The notes: generated by a model from the letters alone, not told the origin. 64,000 bases of DNA from Herbaspirillum aquaticum (GCF_002213425.1 NZ_NJGV01000021.1:1-64000); one strand, 5' to 3'; positions 43,601 to 53,300 are shown, counted from the first letter of the stretch. Translations and numbers: made by a program.

Positions 43601-45777
43601 GCGGGCCTTTCGATGGCCAGCAGATCGTCCAAGGCGATCTTCTCGATCTGGTTGCCGATCTCGTAGGCATGTGCTTGCCCGTCATCATCCCAGCAAGCGA
43701 GCATGCTGCGCGCCACGCGCGCATGCGCTGCGGATTTTTCCTCGGGCGGGGTCAGCGCATAAGCTGCCTCCAGCACACGGTCATGCTGGAATACGCAGGC
43801 CGCACCGTGGCGTGCGATCATGCCGCTGCTGCAAAGCTGGTCGATGGCTGCCAGGAATACGGCAGCCTCCAGGCCGCAGGCGCGTTCCAGCAAGACCATC
43901 TCGCTGCGGATACCGATGCAGCCGAATTGCTGAAGTACCAGGCGCGCAGGACCGGGCAGGCGGCTGATGCGCTGGATCATCAGGTCCACCACATGCTCGG
44001 CATGGCCCGCCAGCAGGCCCTTCTCTTCCAACCATCGCCAGCCTTCGCCGCCACCGACCAGCTCCAGCGCGCCATCGTCGATCCAGCTTTGGAGCAACTG
44101 GCGGGCGAAATAAGGATTGCCGCCCGATTTTTCATGCAGCACCTGTACCAGGCTGCCCAGTTGCTCACCGGACTGCGTCAGGGCGTCGTTGACAATATCG
44201 CCGAAGGCGCTGGCCGACAACGGTTCCACCGTCAGTTCGAGCAGGCGCAAGCGGCTATGGCGCCGGGCATGCAGGGCCTGCTGGCAGCGCTGCGAGAAAC
44301 TTCCTTCATGGTCGCGGTAGGCGCCGACCAGCAAGACGTTGGCAGGCGGATCGGCGAAGAACTCATCGAGGAAGGACAGCGTGGCCTCATCGGCCCAATG
44401 CAGATCATCCAGCAACACCACCACGGGCTGGCCGCTTCGGGCGAAGGCCTCGACGCTGCGCACCAGGGCGCGCTCGGTACGGATCCGGCCCTGTGGGGTG
44501 AGGATGCCCAAGGCCGGAGAAGACGAACCCAGCAGGTGGCGCGCCTGCGGCACCAGCCCGGTGACCAGGCCGGCATTGCCGCTGACCAGGCCCTGCCAGC
44601 GCGCCGCCAGGTCGTCCACTGCGGACTGCTGCTGGCCAAGTGCGTCGACCACCAGCATGTGCACGGCCTGCGCGATCACCGCATAGGGAATGGCGCTGCC
44701 GAGCTGATCGCATTTTCCGGCACCGACGGCGGCGCCGCACTCGTGCGCGCGCTTGAGCAGCCAGCGGGCCAGCGCCGATTTGCCGATGCCGCCGCGCCCG
44801 CCGATCATCACAACTTCCGTGCCCCCCGTCTCGCATACCCGGTCCAGTGCCTGCTGCAACTTGTCCAGCTCCGGTTCGCGGCCATGCAGGCGCTCTGACC
44901 GGAAGTGCGCGGCCAAGGTAGCGGCGGCGTCGAGCTCGAAGGGGCTGATGAAGCCGCTGTCCAGGTATTCGCGCTGGCAACGCAGCAAATCCGTCAGCAG
45001 GGCCGTCACGGAGGAATAGCAGGCAGCAGCCGTCTTGGCCAGCAAACGTGCGACCAGCTGCTCCAGCGGTGCCGGAACATCGCTGCGCAGCGATGACAGC
45101 GGGCGCGGCTCGATGGCGCTGTGAACGTACTGCCAGTCGCTGACCTGCTCCTCCGGCCACGGCGCGGCAGCGGCCAGCAGGCGGAAAAACACCTGACCCA
45201 AGGCGTACAGGTCGTGATAGACACCGGCCTGGCCCTGCTGTGCGGGCTGATAAGGCAGGGCACGGGAAGACGCGATGAGCGATCCGTCTTCACCGCCCGC
45301 GCTGGCGCCGACCAATAGCATCTCGCCTGTCGCCGCATGATAGATGTGTTCCGTGCGCAGGTCCCCATGGAGCAATCCGGCCGCATGCCATTGCCCCAGC
45401 TTGCGGGCACAGGCAATGGCAATGACCAGGAAGTCCGCCAGCGGCAGGGGGGCAAGTCCGGCTTGCAGACAGGGATTCGTCCCCGAGGCCGGAAACAGCA
45501 GAATCAGCGCATCGCTCTCCCACACCGCTCGCGGGGCCTGGTCCGGGCAGGCCGATGCGATCCTGCGTCCGAACCGCATCTCGCGTTGTAGCCGCGCGTG
45601 CGCCTGGACATGCGACAGCGCAGCGCGACGGGCGATCCAGGAATCACCCCCGACGGGGTCCTTCAGCCATAGTGTGTCGATGCCTTCATCGCTGTCCAGC
45701 AGTTGCGCTGCACAGGATGAGATCCGGCAGGTTTCCGGAGAGGTGACGAAAGGGGCGCTGCGGGCGGCATCGGGCAT
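40642..45777 (-). CDS. Giant pseudokinase-AAA ATPase-GAF-histidine kinase
   Basis: About 1,711 residues from the ATG at 45777; a TTG at 45828 would add 17. The N-terminal ~270 residues resemble a Ser/Thr kinase with HGDLRTEH at 137-144 in place of HRDLKPEN and no DFG, so it may be inactive. A STAND/AAA-like ATPase follows, with P-loop GGRGGIGKS near 326-334 and LLDDLHWADEATLSFLDEFF as Walker B. Then come a long helical repeat region, a GAF-like domain (~1,260-1,420) and a histidine kinase with phospho-acceptor SIAHEINQPLG near 1,494 and ATP-binding N, G1 and G2 boxes. No transmembrane helices are obvious, so it senses a cytoplasmic signal. It lies between FixJ-type and single-receiver genes. 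Confidence 0.88.
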   Translation of the reverse strand: MPDAARSAPFVTSPETCRISSCAAQLLDSDEGIDTLWLKDPVGGDSWIARRAALSHVQAHARLQREMRFGRRIASACPDQAPRAVWESDALILLFPASGTNPCLQAGLAPLPLADFLVIAIACARKLGQWHAAGLLHGDLRTEHIYHAATGEMLLVGASAGGEDGSLIASSRALPYQPAQQGQAGVYHDLYALGQVFFRLLAAAAPWPEEQVSDWQYVHSAIEPRPLSSLRSDVPAPLEQLVARLLAKTAAACYSSVTALLTDLLRCQREYLDSGFISPFELDAAATLAAHFRSERLHGREPELDKLQQALDRVCETGGTEVVMIGGRGGIGKSALARWLLKRAHECGAAVGAGKCDQLGSAIPYAVIAQAVHMLVVDALGQQQSAVDDLAARWQGLVSGNAGLVTGLVPQARHLLGSSSPALGILTPQGRIRTERALVRSVEAFARSGQPVVVLLDDLHWADEATLSFLDEFFADPPANVLLVGAYRDHEGSFSQRCQQALHARRHSRLRLLELTVEPLSASAFGDIVNDALTQSGEQLGSLVQVLHEKSGGNPYFARQLLQSWIDDGALELVGGGEGWRWLEEKGLLAGHAEHVVDLMIQRISRLPGPARLVLQQFGCIGIRSEMVLLERACGLEAAVFLAAIDQLCSSGMIARHGAACVFQHDRVLEAAYALTPPEEKSAAHARVARSMLACWDDDGQAHAYEIGNQIEKIALDDLLAIERPAFARILLLAARLAQQASAVERAADYVRAAQAMMDQTWWQDHHALAYEAALIECELLVAKVSLAQAAERIQAMLPRAVSPIARASAYRLEAVLHTLRSDYGQAIEASLTGLRILGIVLQRDPDRHQVRQAYEDAMQALGGRPIASLADLPLCQDEEVCAAMSLLSTLMSSVFFADDLSFTHLAKLVELSLRHGVTVDSPYGLAWFGVFSAHHYGLFEDGHAFGLAALALVDQHGYESGRIATLVALDQIAAWTQPLEVALEYAQQARQRGISCGDIGMACYACNHIVSDMLAMGEALPLVDEAAEQGLALTRSIGYLDIELLILSQQEFAVQLMKGPPPAEPQDAQAWLARCEDRAARAGSLATRFWIWLYAGMLAGYRQQWALAHTLLERSLTFIRAIPAHINIADCHLFHALAVARSHASGAQAQQAVMTLLRTQCERFAVWAGTNRHTFHNKLLLLQGELARLEGQPLQALMHFEQSARTAHAAGFPHEQALAHELAAELCRRQSLDVAAVQHERLARAAYQRWGAASKAAAIRAQEVVADEAWLQGDTGAQAQAQPGTAWQLELRAAQALSRESVREKLVETMMGEFLQHAAAQYGVLVRMTQAGPMIEASSRLVEQRIQTSVALVEPTQGVIPLPLLNRVIRTRQAVSLHDAQSDAVSMRLQREDAAALRSVLCLPLLRGGELLGVLYLENNLAPGVFHAARLTRLELMAPQMAVALESARLYEQLIAESDARGAAERSLHAARTELVENAHLTVLANLAASIAHEINQPLGAIVTSAEATLRWLNRATPDIERAQDGLQRVRKEGLRAAGIIRALRGLARQAPAELDTIDMTELVSEVAGLLAEDISAREIDITLALEPRLAVEGDKVQLQQVILNLLKNASEAMSEQPPGHPRKLEISTHGTGQQVQLQIADSGPGLGGEQAERIFEPFYTTKESGLGMGLAICRSISEAHGGSLAAGNRPGGGALFVMALPLARSRPPV

Positions 45778-45903
45778 CGGCGTGATCGGGTCGGAAATCG
45801 GGTAGCGAAGCAGAGGTAACGGCGGCAATGACTTGCCCCGACATTCTAAGCAAGCCGCACCGGTTCCGGTACACGCGACCGATGTTTATCTCGCAGAAGG
45901 TCC

Positions 45904-46524
45904 CTAGCGCTGCGGCAACTCGATGCCCAGCTGGGAGGCAATGCGCACCAGGTCGGCCAGGGTGCGGATGCCGAATTTGTCCATCACGCGCCGGCGATGC
46001 ACCTTGATGGTGACCTCGCTGACATTGAGCACACCCGCAATGACCTTGTTCATGCGACCGGTGGCGACATGGGCGAACACTTCCTTTTCGCGCGGGGTCA
46101 ATTTGTCGTAGAGGGCCTGCAGCGCAGCGCTGTCCTGCAGCTCGCTCATGCGCGCCGTCTCGCGGTGCATGGCCATCTCGACGGCGCGCATGAGCTGTTC
46201 TTCGGTAAAGGGCTTGGTCAGGAATTCCACCGCCCCTTCGCGCATGGCCTTGACGGTCAGCGGGATGGTGCCGTGGCCGGTGAGGAAAATGATGGAGTGC
46301 TCCTGGCCCAGGCGTTTGAGCTCCGCCTGCAGATCCAGCCCGTCGGCACCGGGCATCTGGATGTCGAGGATCAGGCAGCAGGGGCCTTCGGGCCGCCGTG
46401 CGCGCAGGAACTCATCGGCGCTGGCGTAAGCCGCTACAGGCCAATCGTAGGATTCAAGCAGGGACACGAGGGACGCACGCAGACCTTCATCGTCGTCCAC
46501 GACGTGGATCATGGGGGTGGGCAT
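45904..46524 (-). CDS. FixJ/NarL-type response regulator
   Basis: A 206-residue regulator. The N-terminal receiver has VVDDDEGLRASL, the phospho-acceptor Asp in LILDIQMPGADG, FLTGHGTI and the Lys in FLTKPFTEEQL. The C-terminal LuxR helix-turn-helix (KLTPREKEVFAHVATGRMNK; LNVSEVTIKVHRRRVMDKFG) binds DNA. The ATG at 46524 begins MPTPMIHVV. It is the first gene of a leftward three-gene signalling unit with the giant histidine kinase and the single receiver, and is the likely output of that kinase. Confidence 0.92.
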   Translation of the reverse strand: MPTPMIHVVDDDEGLRASLVSLLESYDWPVAAYASADEFLRARRPEGPCCLILDIQMPGADGLDLQAELKRLGQEHSIIFLTGHGTIPLTVKAMREGAVEFLTKPFTEEQLMRAVEMAMHRETARMSELQDSAALQALYDKLTPREKEVFAHVATGRMNKVIAGVLNVSEVTIKVHRRRVMDKFGIRTLADLVRIASQLGIELPQR

Positions 46525-46889
46525 CTTTGTATTGTTTCTGGAATGAGCCGAATGATGGCACACAGTACCAACAAGCGTCTCGGGCGGCTGTTATCTCTAA
46601 GGATAATAGGCGGTCCGCAGGTCTCGCGCTGATCCCGCGCCACCTTGACGGCCCAACCCCCCTGTCGCCCAGGGTTCTGGCACATTTCCTGCTTGATGAG
46701 AAGTGTTGCAGCAACGCCGCGCCGCTTCATCCGGCTATCGCCGCACTGCAACAAATCCTTTACCATGCGCCCCTGCGGCGGCTGCCGACGACACAAGTCA
46801 GCCGCACACCGATGGCCGATCCGGCTTACCCGCCGGCCTGGCCATTGACGTGACGCGTTCGTTATCCACGATTGATGATTGGTATTGCC
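46525..46889. other. Intergenic region FixJ-type gene / YitT-like gene
   Basis: This 365-bp gap between divergent genes holds no convincing gene. It contains a sigma-54-like element at 46678-46693 pointing toward the YitT-like gene, listed separately. Confidence 0.55.
46678..46693 (+). promoter_or_regulatory. Candidate sigma-54 promoter
   Basis: TGGCACATTTCCTGCT has the invariant GG (46679-46680) and GC (46691-46692) exactly ten bases apart and a full TGGCAC -24 box. It would direct a transcript toward the YitT-like and ANTAR genes, starting about 185 bp ahead of the first. A chance match of this quality in 64 kb is possible. Confidence 0.35.
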
Positions 46890-47561
46890 ATGACGACTTC
46901 CACTGCGGATTCCTCGCCTTCCACCCCCATTGCGTCCACCCCGGCCGCGCGTGCCCCGGCCTTGCCAGCGGTGCGCCACAGCTGGATCGACAATCTCCAG
47001 GGCCAGCTCTTCGGGGTGGTGATGATCGCCTTCGGCATGTCCATGCTGCATAGCCTGGGCCTGATCATCGGCCAGATCGCCGGCGTGGCCTTCCTGGTGA
47101 CCTATGCCACCGGGATCAGCTTCGGCATGGCCTTCACGATCATCAACCTGCCCTTCTACCTGCTGGCCGCCCTGCGCATGGGTGCCGCCTTCACCTGGCG
47201 CACGCTGGCGGCGGTCACGGCGGTGTCCGTCCTGACCAACGTGGCCGGCAACTACATCAGCTACAGCCACCTCGATCCCGCCGTCGGCGCCGTACTGGCC
47301 GGGCTGTGCGTGGGCATCGGCCTGATCGGCCTGTTCCGCCACCAGGCCAGCTGCGGCGGCATGAGCATCCTGGCCACCTACGTGCAGGAACGCACCGGCT
47401 TCAAGGCCGGCTGGCTGCTCATGGGTTTCGACCTGGCGCTGTTTGCCACGGCGGCGCTGTTCCTGCCGATGGATCGCGTGTTCTATTCGCTGGTCGGTGC
47501 CATCACGATGAACCTGTTCGTGGCGTGGAATCACCGCTATGAGTGGTATATCGCGCGCTAG
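46890..47561 (+). CDS. YitT-family membrane protein
   Basis: A 223-residue integral membrane protein with a ~35-residue polar N-terminus and five or six helices. GVVMIAFGMSMLHSLGLIIG, GISFGMAFTIINLPFYLLAA and HQASCGGMSILATYVQE match the YitT/UPF0750 group, whose function is poorly known. The ATG at 46890 (MTTSTADSS) is preferred to in-frame starts at 46872-46875. It precedes the ANTAR regulator gene by 109 bp on the same strand and may share its transcript. Confidence 0.82.
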   Translation: MTTSTADSSPSTPIASTPAARAPALPAVRHSWIDNLQGQLFGVVMIAFGMSMLHSLGLIIGQIAGVAFLVTYATGISFGMAFTIINLPFYLLAALRMGAAFTWRTLAAVTAVSVLTNVAGNYISYSHLDPAVGAVLAGLCVGIGLIGLFRHQASCGGMSILATYVQERTGFKAGWLLMGFDLALFATAALFLPMDRVFYSLVGAITMNLFVAWNHRYEWYIAR

Positions 47562-47670
47562 GGAAAACGCGCCGGACAGGGCGATTCCATTACAATCCGG
47601 GGCGTCCATGCATCGCACGAATCTTGCTCGCGATGCGGCCAGTCCCCCGTGATTCTCTGCCCTGCCCGCC

Positions 47671-48918
47671 ATGAGCCAAGTCCTGAACTACCTGATCACC
47701 GCCCGCCGCTGCGAAGTGGAGGAACTGCAACGCCTGGCGCGCACCTGCCAGCTGGTGCTGACCGTCGGCAAGCTGATCCATTGCCTGCAGCAGGAACGCG
47801 GCATCTCCAACATCTACCTCGGCTCGCACGGTGAGCGCGATGCCCAGGTGTGGCAGGAGCGCGTGGCGGCCAGCCAGGCCGCACAAGGCGAATGCGAGAC
47901 CTGGCTGGAATCGGTCGAACACGACAACGCCCTCTCCAACGGCGCCCGTCTCTATACTCGCATCGCCTTCGCCCTGCACGCACTGGACGGACTGCCCAAG
48001 CTGCGTGCCGATGTAGCCGCACTGGCCTGCACGCCGGCGGCGAGCTACGAGCGTTTCAAGACGGTCGTGGGCGCCCTGCTGGCACTGGTGTTCGAAGCCG
48101 CCGACGTGGCGGTGGATCCGCAGATTTCACGGCTGCTGGTGGCGTTGTTCAACCTCATGCAAGGCAAGGAATTTGCCGGCCGCGAACGGGCCGCCGGCGC
48201 CGCCGCGTTTGTCACGGGCAAGATCACGCGCGAGCAGGAACAGACCATCGAAACCCAGATCGAGATGCAGGAACAGGCCCTGCGCCGCTTCGAGTCCTTT
48301 GCCGAAGGTTTCCGCAACGAATGGACGGCCATGCAGGCCACCCTGCCCCTGGCCGACCTGGAAAGGCTGCGCCGCAAGCTGCTGACCGCCCACGGGCGGC
48401 CGCTGGATCCCGAGCTGGCCGATATCTGGTACCAGTGCTGCTCGACCCGCATGGATGGCCTGCACCAGGTGGAGATCCACCTGGCGCAATACGTGCAGTC
48501 GCAGTGCCAGGACAAGATCGTCGAATTGCAGAAGGCCCTGGACGACCAGGCCCAGCTGTTCAGCCAGGAGGAGGCGCGCGACCCGCTGGCGGCCTTCTCC
48601 AGCCTGGATGGCGAGCCGCTGCCGGAGGACTCCTTGCGCGCGGGCGTCGGGCCGCACCTGACGCACTCCATCGTCGATATTTTGCGCAGCCAGTCCGAGC
48701 GCCTGCAGAACCTGACCCAGGAACTGGCCACCGTGCGCGAGAGCCTGGAAGAACGCAAGCTCATCGAACGCGCCAAGGGCGTGCTGATGATGAAGCAGGG
48801 CCTCAACGAAGAGGCCGCCTATCGCCTGCTGCGCAAGCATGCGATGAACCAGAACCGGCGCATCGCCGAAGTGGCGCAGGCGATCCTGTCGTTGACCGAA
48901 ATCCTCCCGGACACCTGA
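47671..48918 (+). CDS. Nitrate-sensor (NIT) domain ANTAR antiterminator, NasR-like
   Basis: A 415-residue regulator. The N-terminal ~270 residues form a helical NIT domain (LIHCLQQERGISNIYLGSHG is the conserved start), and a coiled linker leads to a C-terminal ANTAR domain (LEERKLIERAKGVLMMKQGL with the AYRLLRKHAM helix). NasR-type proteins bind nitrate/nitrite, then bind paired hairpins in nascent leader RNA to prevent termination of nitrogen-assimilation operons. It converges on the guanidine operon with 24 bp between stops. No nitrate reductase genes are in the window, so the target leader is unknown. Confidence 0.9.
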   Translation: MSQVLNYLITARRCEVEELQRLARTCQLVLTVGKLIHCLQQERGISNIYLGSHGERDAQVWQERVAASQAAQGECETWLESVEHDNALSNGARLYTRIAFALHALDGLPKLRADVAALACTPAASYERFKTVVGALLALVFEAADVAVDPQISRLLVALFNLMQGKEFAGRERAAGAAAFVTGKITREQEQTIETQIEMQEQALRRFESFAEGFRNEWTAMQATLPLADLERLRRKLLTAHGRPLDPELADIWYQCCSTRMDGLHQVEIHLAQYVQSQCQDKIVELQKALDDQAQLFSQEEARDPLAAFSSLDGEPLPEDSLRAGVGPHLTHSIVDILRSQSERLQNLTQELATVRESLEERKLIERAKGVLMMKQGLNEEAAYRLLRKHAMNQNRRIAEVAQAILSLTEILPDT

Positions 48919-48933
48919 GCCGGCGCCCCCTCC

Positions 48934-48958
48934 CCTGCTGGCTCAAGCAGCCAGCAGG
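48934..48958. terminator. Hairpin between convergent ANTAR and allophanate hydrolase genes
   Basis: CCTGCTGGCT (48934-48943) and AGCCAGCAGG (48949-48958) make a perfect 10-bp stem with a 5-base loop. It straddles the stop codon of the leftward amidase gene and follows the ANTAR stop. There is no T tract, so its termination strength is uncertain. Confidence 0.5.
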
Positions 48959-50358
48959 CGGCTTTCGATGTGACGCTGCCCGGCCAGCGGCCGCCCGTGC
49001 GCGCGCTGCAAGGCGTCGGCTACGCCCAGCAGCATCTGGTCGCTGAAGGCCGGACCGAATACCGTGATGCCCCAGGGCAGGCCGTTCTTCATGAAATTCA
49101 TGGGCGTGGCCACGGCGGCGTAATCCAGCATGTTCATGAAGTTGGTGTACCAGCCCAGGTCCGAATTGCGTTGCACCGGCTGCTCGCGCAGTTCCTCCAG
49201 CGTCACCGGACGCGGGAAGGCGGGCGTCACCACGCAATCGACCGTGGCCAGGATGCGGTCGCATTCGGCCTTCAACTGCTGCAGGCGATACTGCGCGCGG
49301 AAGGTGTCGACGGCGCTGAACTGGGGTGCCTTGCGCAATACGTCACGAATCACCGGCAGGACCTCCTCAGGCCGTTCCTGCAGCAGCGCCTCGATGGTGC
49401 TGTAGCGCTCGGCCACCCACGGACCTTCATACAGCAGGCGCGCTGCCTCGAGGAAGGGGCCGAAATCGATGGAGACCGGCACGCCGCCGATGGCTTCCAC
49501 CTGTCCCAGCGCTTCCACGAACAAAGCCGGGCTCTCGCTGCAGCCGAGGAATTCCAGCTGGCGCGGTACCCCTACGCGCAAGCCTTTGCGCGGTGGCTGG
49601 AAGGCCGCTGCATCGTTGTGTGGCAGGTTGGCACGGCTGTATTCATCGCGTTCATCGGGCTGCATGGCCTGCGTGCACAGGGCCAGCAGGTGGCTGGCCT
49701 CGGCCGCCGTGGCAGTGAAGAAAGTCACGCAATCCAGCGTGCGGCAGGCCGGCACCACGCCAGCGGTGGAGAGCAATCCCTTGCTTGCCTTCAAGCCGAC
49801 CAGGTTGTTCAGGGCGGCAGGAACACGGCCACTGCCGGCGGTATCGGTCCCCAGTGCGAAACTGCTCAAACCCAGTGCCACCGCCAGCGACGAGCCCGAC
49901 GACGAACCGCCGGAAGGATAATCCAGATGCACGCTGTTGCGGCAAGCGCCATAGGGCGATCGCGTACCGTTGAGGCCGGTGGCGAACTGGTCCAGATTGC
50001 ATTTGCCCATGGGGATCGCACCCAGTGCGATCAGCTGCGCCACCAGCGTGGCGCTCTCGCGCGGCACATAGCTGAAGGCCGGACAGGCGGCCGTGGTCGG
50101 GATGCCGGCCAGGTCGATGTTGTCCTTGATCGAGAACGGCACCCCGTACAACGGCAGGCTGTGCGGGGATTGCCCTTCCAATGCCTGCAGGTAGGGCTCG
50201 ATCTCCTCCTCGCTCAAGAGGTGGATGTAGAGCCGGTATTGCGGATTGAGCGCCATGGCACTCTCACGCAGGCGGCCGATCACGGTACGCGGCGACAGGC
50301 GGCCATCGCGATAGGCCGTGGTGAGCGCATCGATGCGCAGGTCGAAGGAATGGATCAT
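48943..50358 (-). CDS. atzF: Allophanate hydrolase, short amidase-domain form
   Basis: A 471-residue amidase-signature enzyme that would hydrolyse allophanate to CO2 and ammonia. The catalytic Ser-Ser-Lys triad is visible: Lys in VPFSIKDNIDLAG, Ser in DYPSGGSSSGSSLAVAL and the nucleophile Ser in GTDTAGSGRVPAALNNLVGL. AtzF-type enzymes have about 600 residues with an extra C-terminal domain; this one ends with the amidase fold. Its ATG overlaps the carboxylase stop by 4 bp. It is the last gene of the riboswitch-controlled guanidine operon. Confidence 0.88.
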   Translation of the reverse strand: MIHSFDLRIDALTTAYRDGRLSPRTVIGRLRESAMALNPQYRLYIHLLSEEEIEPYLQALEGQSPHSLPLYGVPFSIKDNIDLAGIPTTAACPAFSYVPRESATLVAQLIALGAIPMGKCNLDQFATGLNGTRSPYGACRNSVHLDYPSGGSSSGSSLAVALGLSSFALGTDTAGSGRVPAALNNLVGLKASKGLLSTAGVVPACRTLDCVTFFTATAAEASHLLALCTQAMQPDERDEYSRANLPHNDAAAFQPPRKGLRVGVPRQLEFLGCSESPALFVEALGQVEAIGGVPVSIDFGPFLEAARLLYEGPWVAERYSTIEALLQERPEEVLPVIRDVLRKAPQFSAVDTFRAQYRLQQLKAECDRILATVDCVVTPAFPRPVTLEELREQPVQRNSDLGWYTNFMNMLDYAAVATPMNFMKNGLPWGITVFGPAFSDQMLLGVADALQRAHGRPLAGQRHIESRLLAA

Positions 50359-53300
50359 GCGGCCTCCTCTTCCGTGTTTTCCATGACCAGCACGCATTGC
50401 CCTGCGCGTACCGGACTGCCCGGCTGCACCCGCACTTCGGCGACGATGCCCGCCTCAGGCGCGGTAATGTTGATTTCCATCTTCATCGACTCCAGGATCA
50501 TCAGCAGCTCTCCCTGCGCCACACGCTGGCCGGGGCTGACCTTGACCTGCCACAGGTTGCCGGCAATCGGTGCATCCACGGACAATTGGCCCGCCTGCAG
50601 CGGCTGGTGATCTTGCACGATGGCGCTGCTCTCCTCGCTCTCGTAGTTGGCCTGGCCGCTGGCAATCCAGCGCTGGCGTTCGGCATCGAAGGCGGCCTGC
50701 TGGTGCTGGCGGAAGGCGGCAATCCCCTCGGCTTCGCGCTGCAGGAAATCCTGGTAGTCCGCCAGGTTCAGCTGCGTCTCCTCGATGCCGACCTCGAAGC
50801 GCCCCAGCGGAAAGTCGCGGCGGATGGTCTGCAATTCCTCGGCCGTGACCGGATAGAAACGAATCTGGTCGAAGAAGCGCAGCAGCCACGGCTTGCCCCG
50901 GAAGGCTGCCACCTCGCGATAGCGGTTCCACATCTGCAGCGTACGGCCCACGAACTGGTAGCCACCCGGCCCTTCCATACCGTAGATGCACAGGTAGGCG
51001 CCGCCGATGCCCACCGAATTCTCTGCAGTCCAGGTACGTGCCGGGTTGTACTTGGTGGTAACGAGGCGGTGACGCGGATCCAGCGGTGTGGCCACCGGTG
51101 CGCCCAGATAGACGTCACCCAGTCCCATGACCAGGTAGCTGGCATCGAAGACCGTCTCGCGTACCGCGCCGATGTCCTTGAGGTCGTTGATGCGGCGGAT
51201 GAATTCCAGATTGCTCGGGCACCAGGGTGCATCCTTGCGCACCGTGGTCATGTATTTCTCGATGGCGAGCTGGCAGGCCGGATCGTCCCAGGACAAGGGC
51301 AAATGCACGATACGCGACGAAACCGTCAGGTTTTGGCGGGCACAGACGGCGTCCCATAATCCGGCGATGGTCTCCAGCAGCCTGGGCAAGGGCAGCGCTT
51401 CCGGCTGGTAATGCACCTGCAGCGAACGGATGCCGGGGGTCAGGTCGATCACGCCGGGCAAGGCCTGTTCTTCCAGCGCCGCGATCAGGGCATGCACGCG
51501 GAAGCGCAGCACCAGGTCCAGTTGCGGGCTGCCCACTTCCAGCAGCAGGTTGGCATCGCCCGAGAGGCGCGCCACCAGGCGCTGTTCATCCTGGCCCAGG
51601 TCCAACACGATGGGCGAGGCCAGCGGTGCTGGCGACCAGTCCACCGGCTGCGGTTGCAGGCGGGCGATACCGGCGTGTGCGGCCAGGGCGATGCGGCGTG
51701 CCGTGCTCACCTCCACCGGAACGAAGCGGACCTTGTCGCCCGCCTTGAGCTGGCCGATCTGCCAGAGATCGGCCTCGATCACCGTGACCGGGCAGACGAA
51801 GCCGCCCAGGCTGGGGCCATCCGGCCCGAGGATCACCGGCATGTCGCCGGTGAAATCGACGGCCCCCACGGCGTAGGGATTGTCATGGATGTTGGAAGGA
51901 TGCAGCCCGGCTTCACCACCGCTGTCGCGCACCCATTCCGGTTTGGGACCGATCAGGCGCACGCCGGTACGGCTGGAATTGAAATGGACTTCCCAATCGG
52001 TGGCGAAGAAGGTCTCCATGTAGGCCGATGTGAAATACTCCGGCGCACCATGCGGACCATAGATCACGCGGACCTGCCGCACCGTTTCCAGCGCAGGATA
52101 CAGCTCAGCCGGCAAGACCTGGCCGGCCTCGGGCATCTCATCGCTGGCCAGCGGCAGCAGATGCAGGATGTCGCCGCTGGCCAGCGCGCGGCCCGCGTGG
52201 CCACCGAACTGGCCCAGCGTGAAGGTGCTGCGGCTACCGAGATAGGCCGGGACCTGCACGCCACCGCGCACGGCCAGGTAGCTGCGCGCACCGGCCCCGC
52301 TGATGGTGCCCAGCTTCAAGGTACTGCCCGCGGCAATGTGCAGTACGGTCGCCATGGGCTGGGCCACGCCATCGAGCAGCACCGGGATCACGGCACCGGT
52401 CACCACCACGCAGGCAGCGGTATTGAAGCGCAATACCGGACCCATCATCGTCACTTCCAGTCCGGCCGCATCCTCCGCATTGCCCAGCAGACGATTGCCC
52501 AATCGCAGGGCGCGCTCATCCATCGGGCCCGAGGGCGGCACACCGACCGCCCAGTAACCGATGCGGCCGGGATGGTCCTGCACCGTGGTCTGTGTGCCGG
52601 GCGACAGCACTTCCACGGTATCGGCGCGATAGACCAGCTGTTCCAGGCAGCGCGTCCATGGCTGCCCGCGGGCGAAGGGGACATCGTCCAGGATCTGGCG
52701 CAGGTAGTGCTGGTTGGTCTCCACGCCGTACAGCGCGGTCTCGCGCAGCGCGCTATTGAGCGCCACACGGGCTGCTTCGCGGGTGGGCTGCCAGCTGATG
52801 AGCTTGGCGATCATGGGATCGAAATACGGCGGGATCTCGCATCCGGCCTCGACCCAGGTATCGATGCGCAACGCCTGTCCATCGGCGGCCGGAAAATCGA
52901 CGGCGGTCAGCAGGCCCGGGCAAGGCTGGAACTGGCGGCCCGGGTCTTCCGCATAGAGACGCGCCTGGATCGCATGGCCACGCGGCTGCAAACTGGCCGC
53001 CAGTTGCGCCAGCGGCGGCAGGTCGCCGGCAGCCAGCTCGATCATCCAGCGCACCAGGTCCACGCCCCAGACCTGTTCGGTCACGCCATGTTCCACCTGC
53101 AGGCGCGTATTGACTTCAAGGAAGTAGAACTGCCCGGCCAGGCTGTCATAGACGAACTCCACCGTACCGGCACTGCGGTAATTCACCGCCTTGGCCAGCT
53201 TGATGGCCGCCGCGCACAGGGCGTCGGCCATGCCCTCGGGCAGGTTGGGAGCCGGAGTTTCCTCCAGCACCTTCTGGTTGCGTCGTTGCACGGAGCAGTC

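Noticed and set aside
46398-46853. 151-codon rightward frame overlapping the FixJ-type gene and the following gap
   Set aside because: It is partly antisense to the receiver domain and has no domain resemblance.
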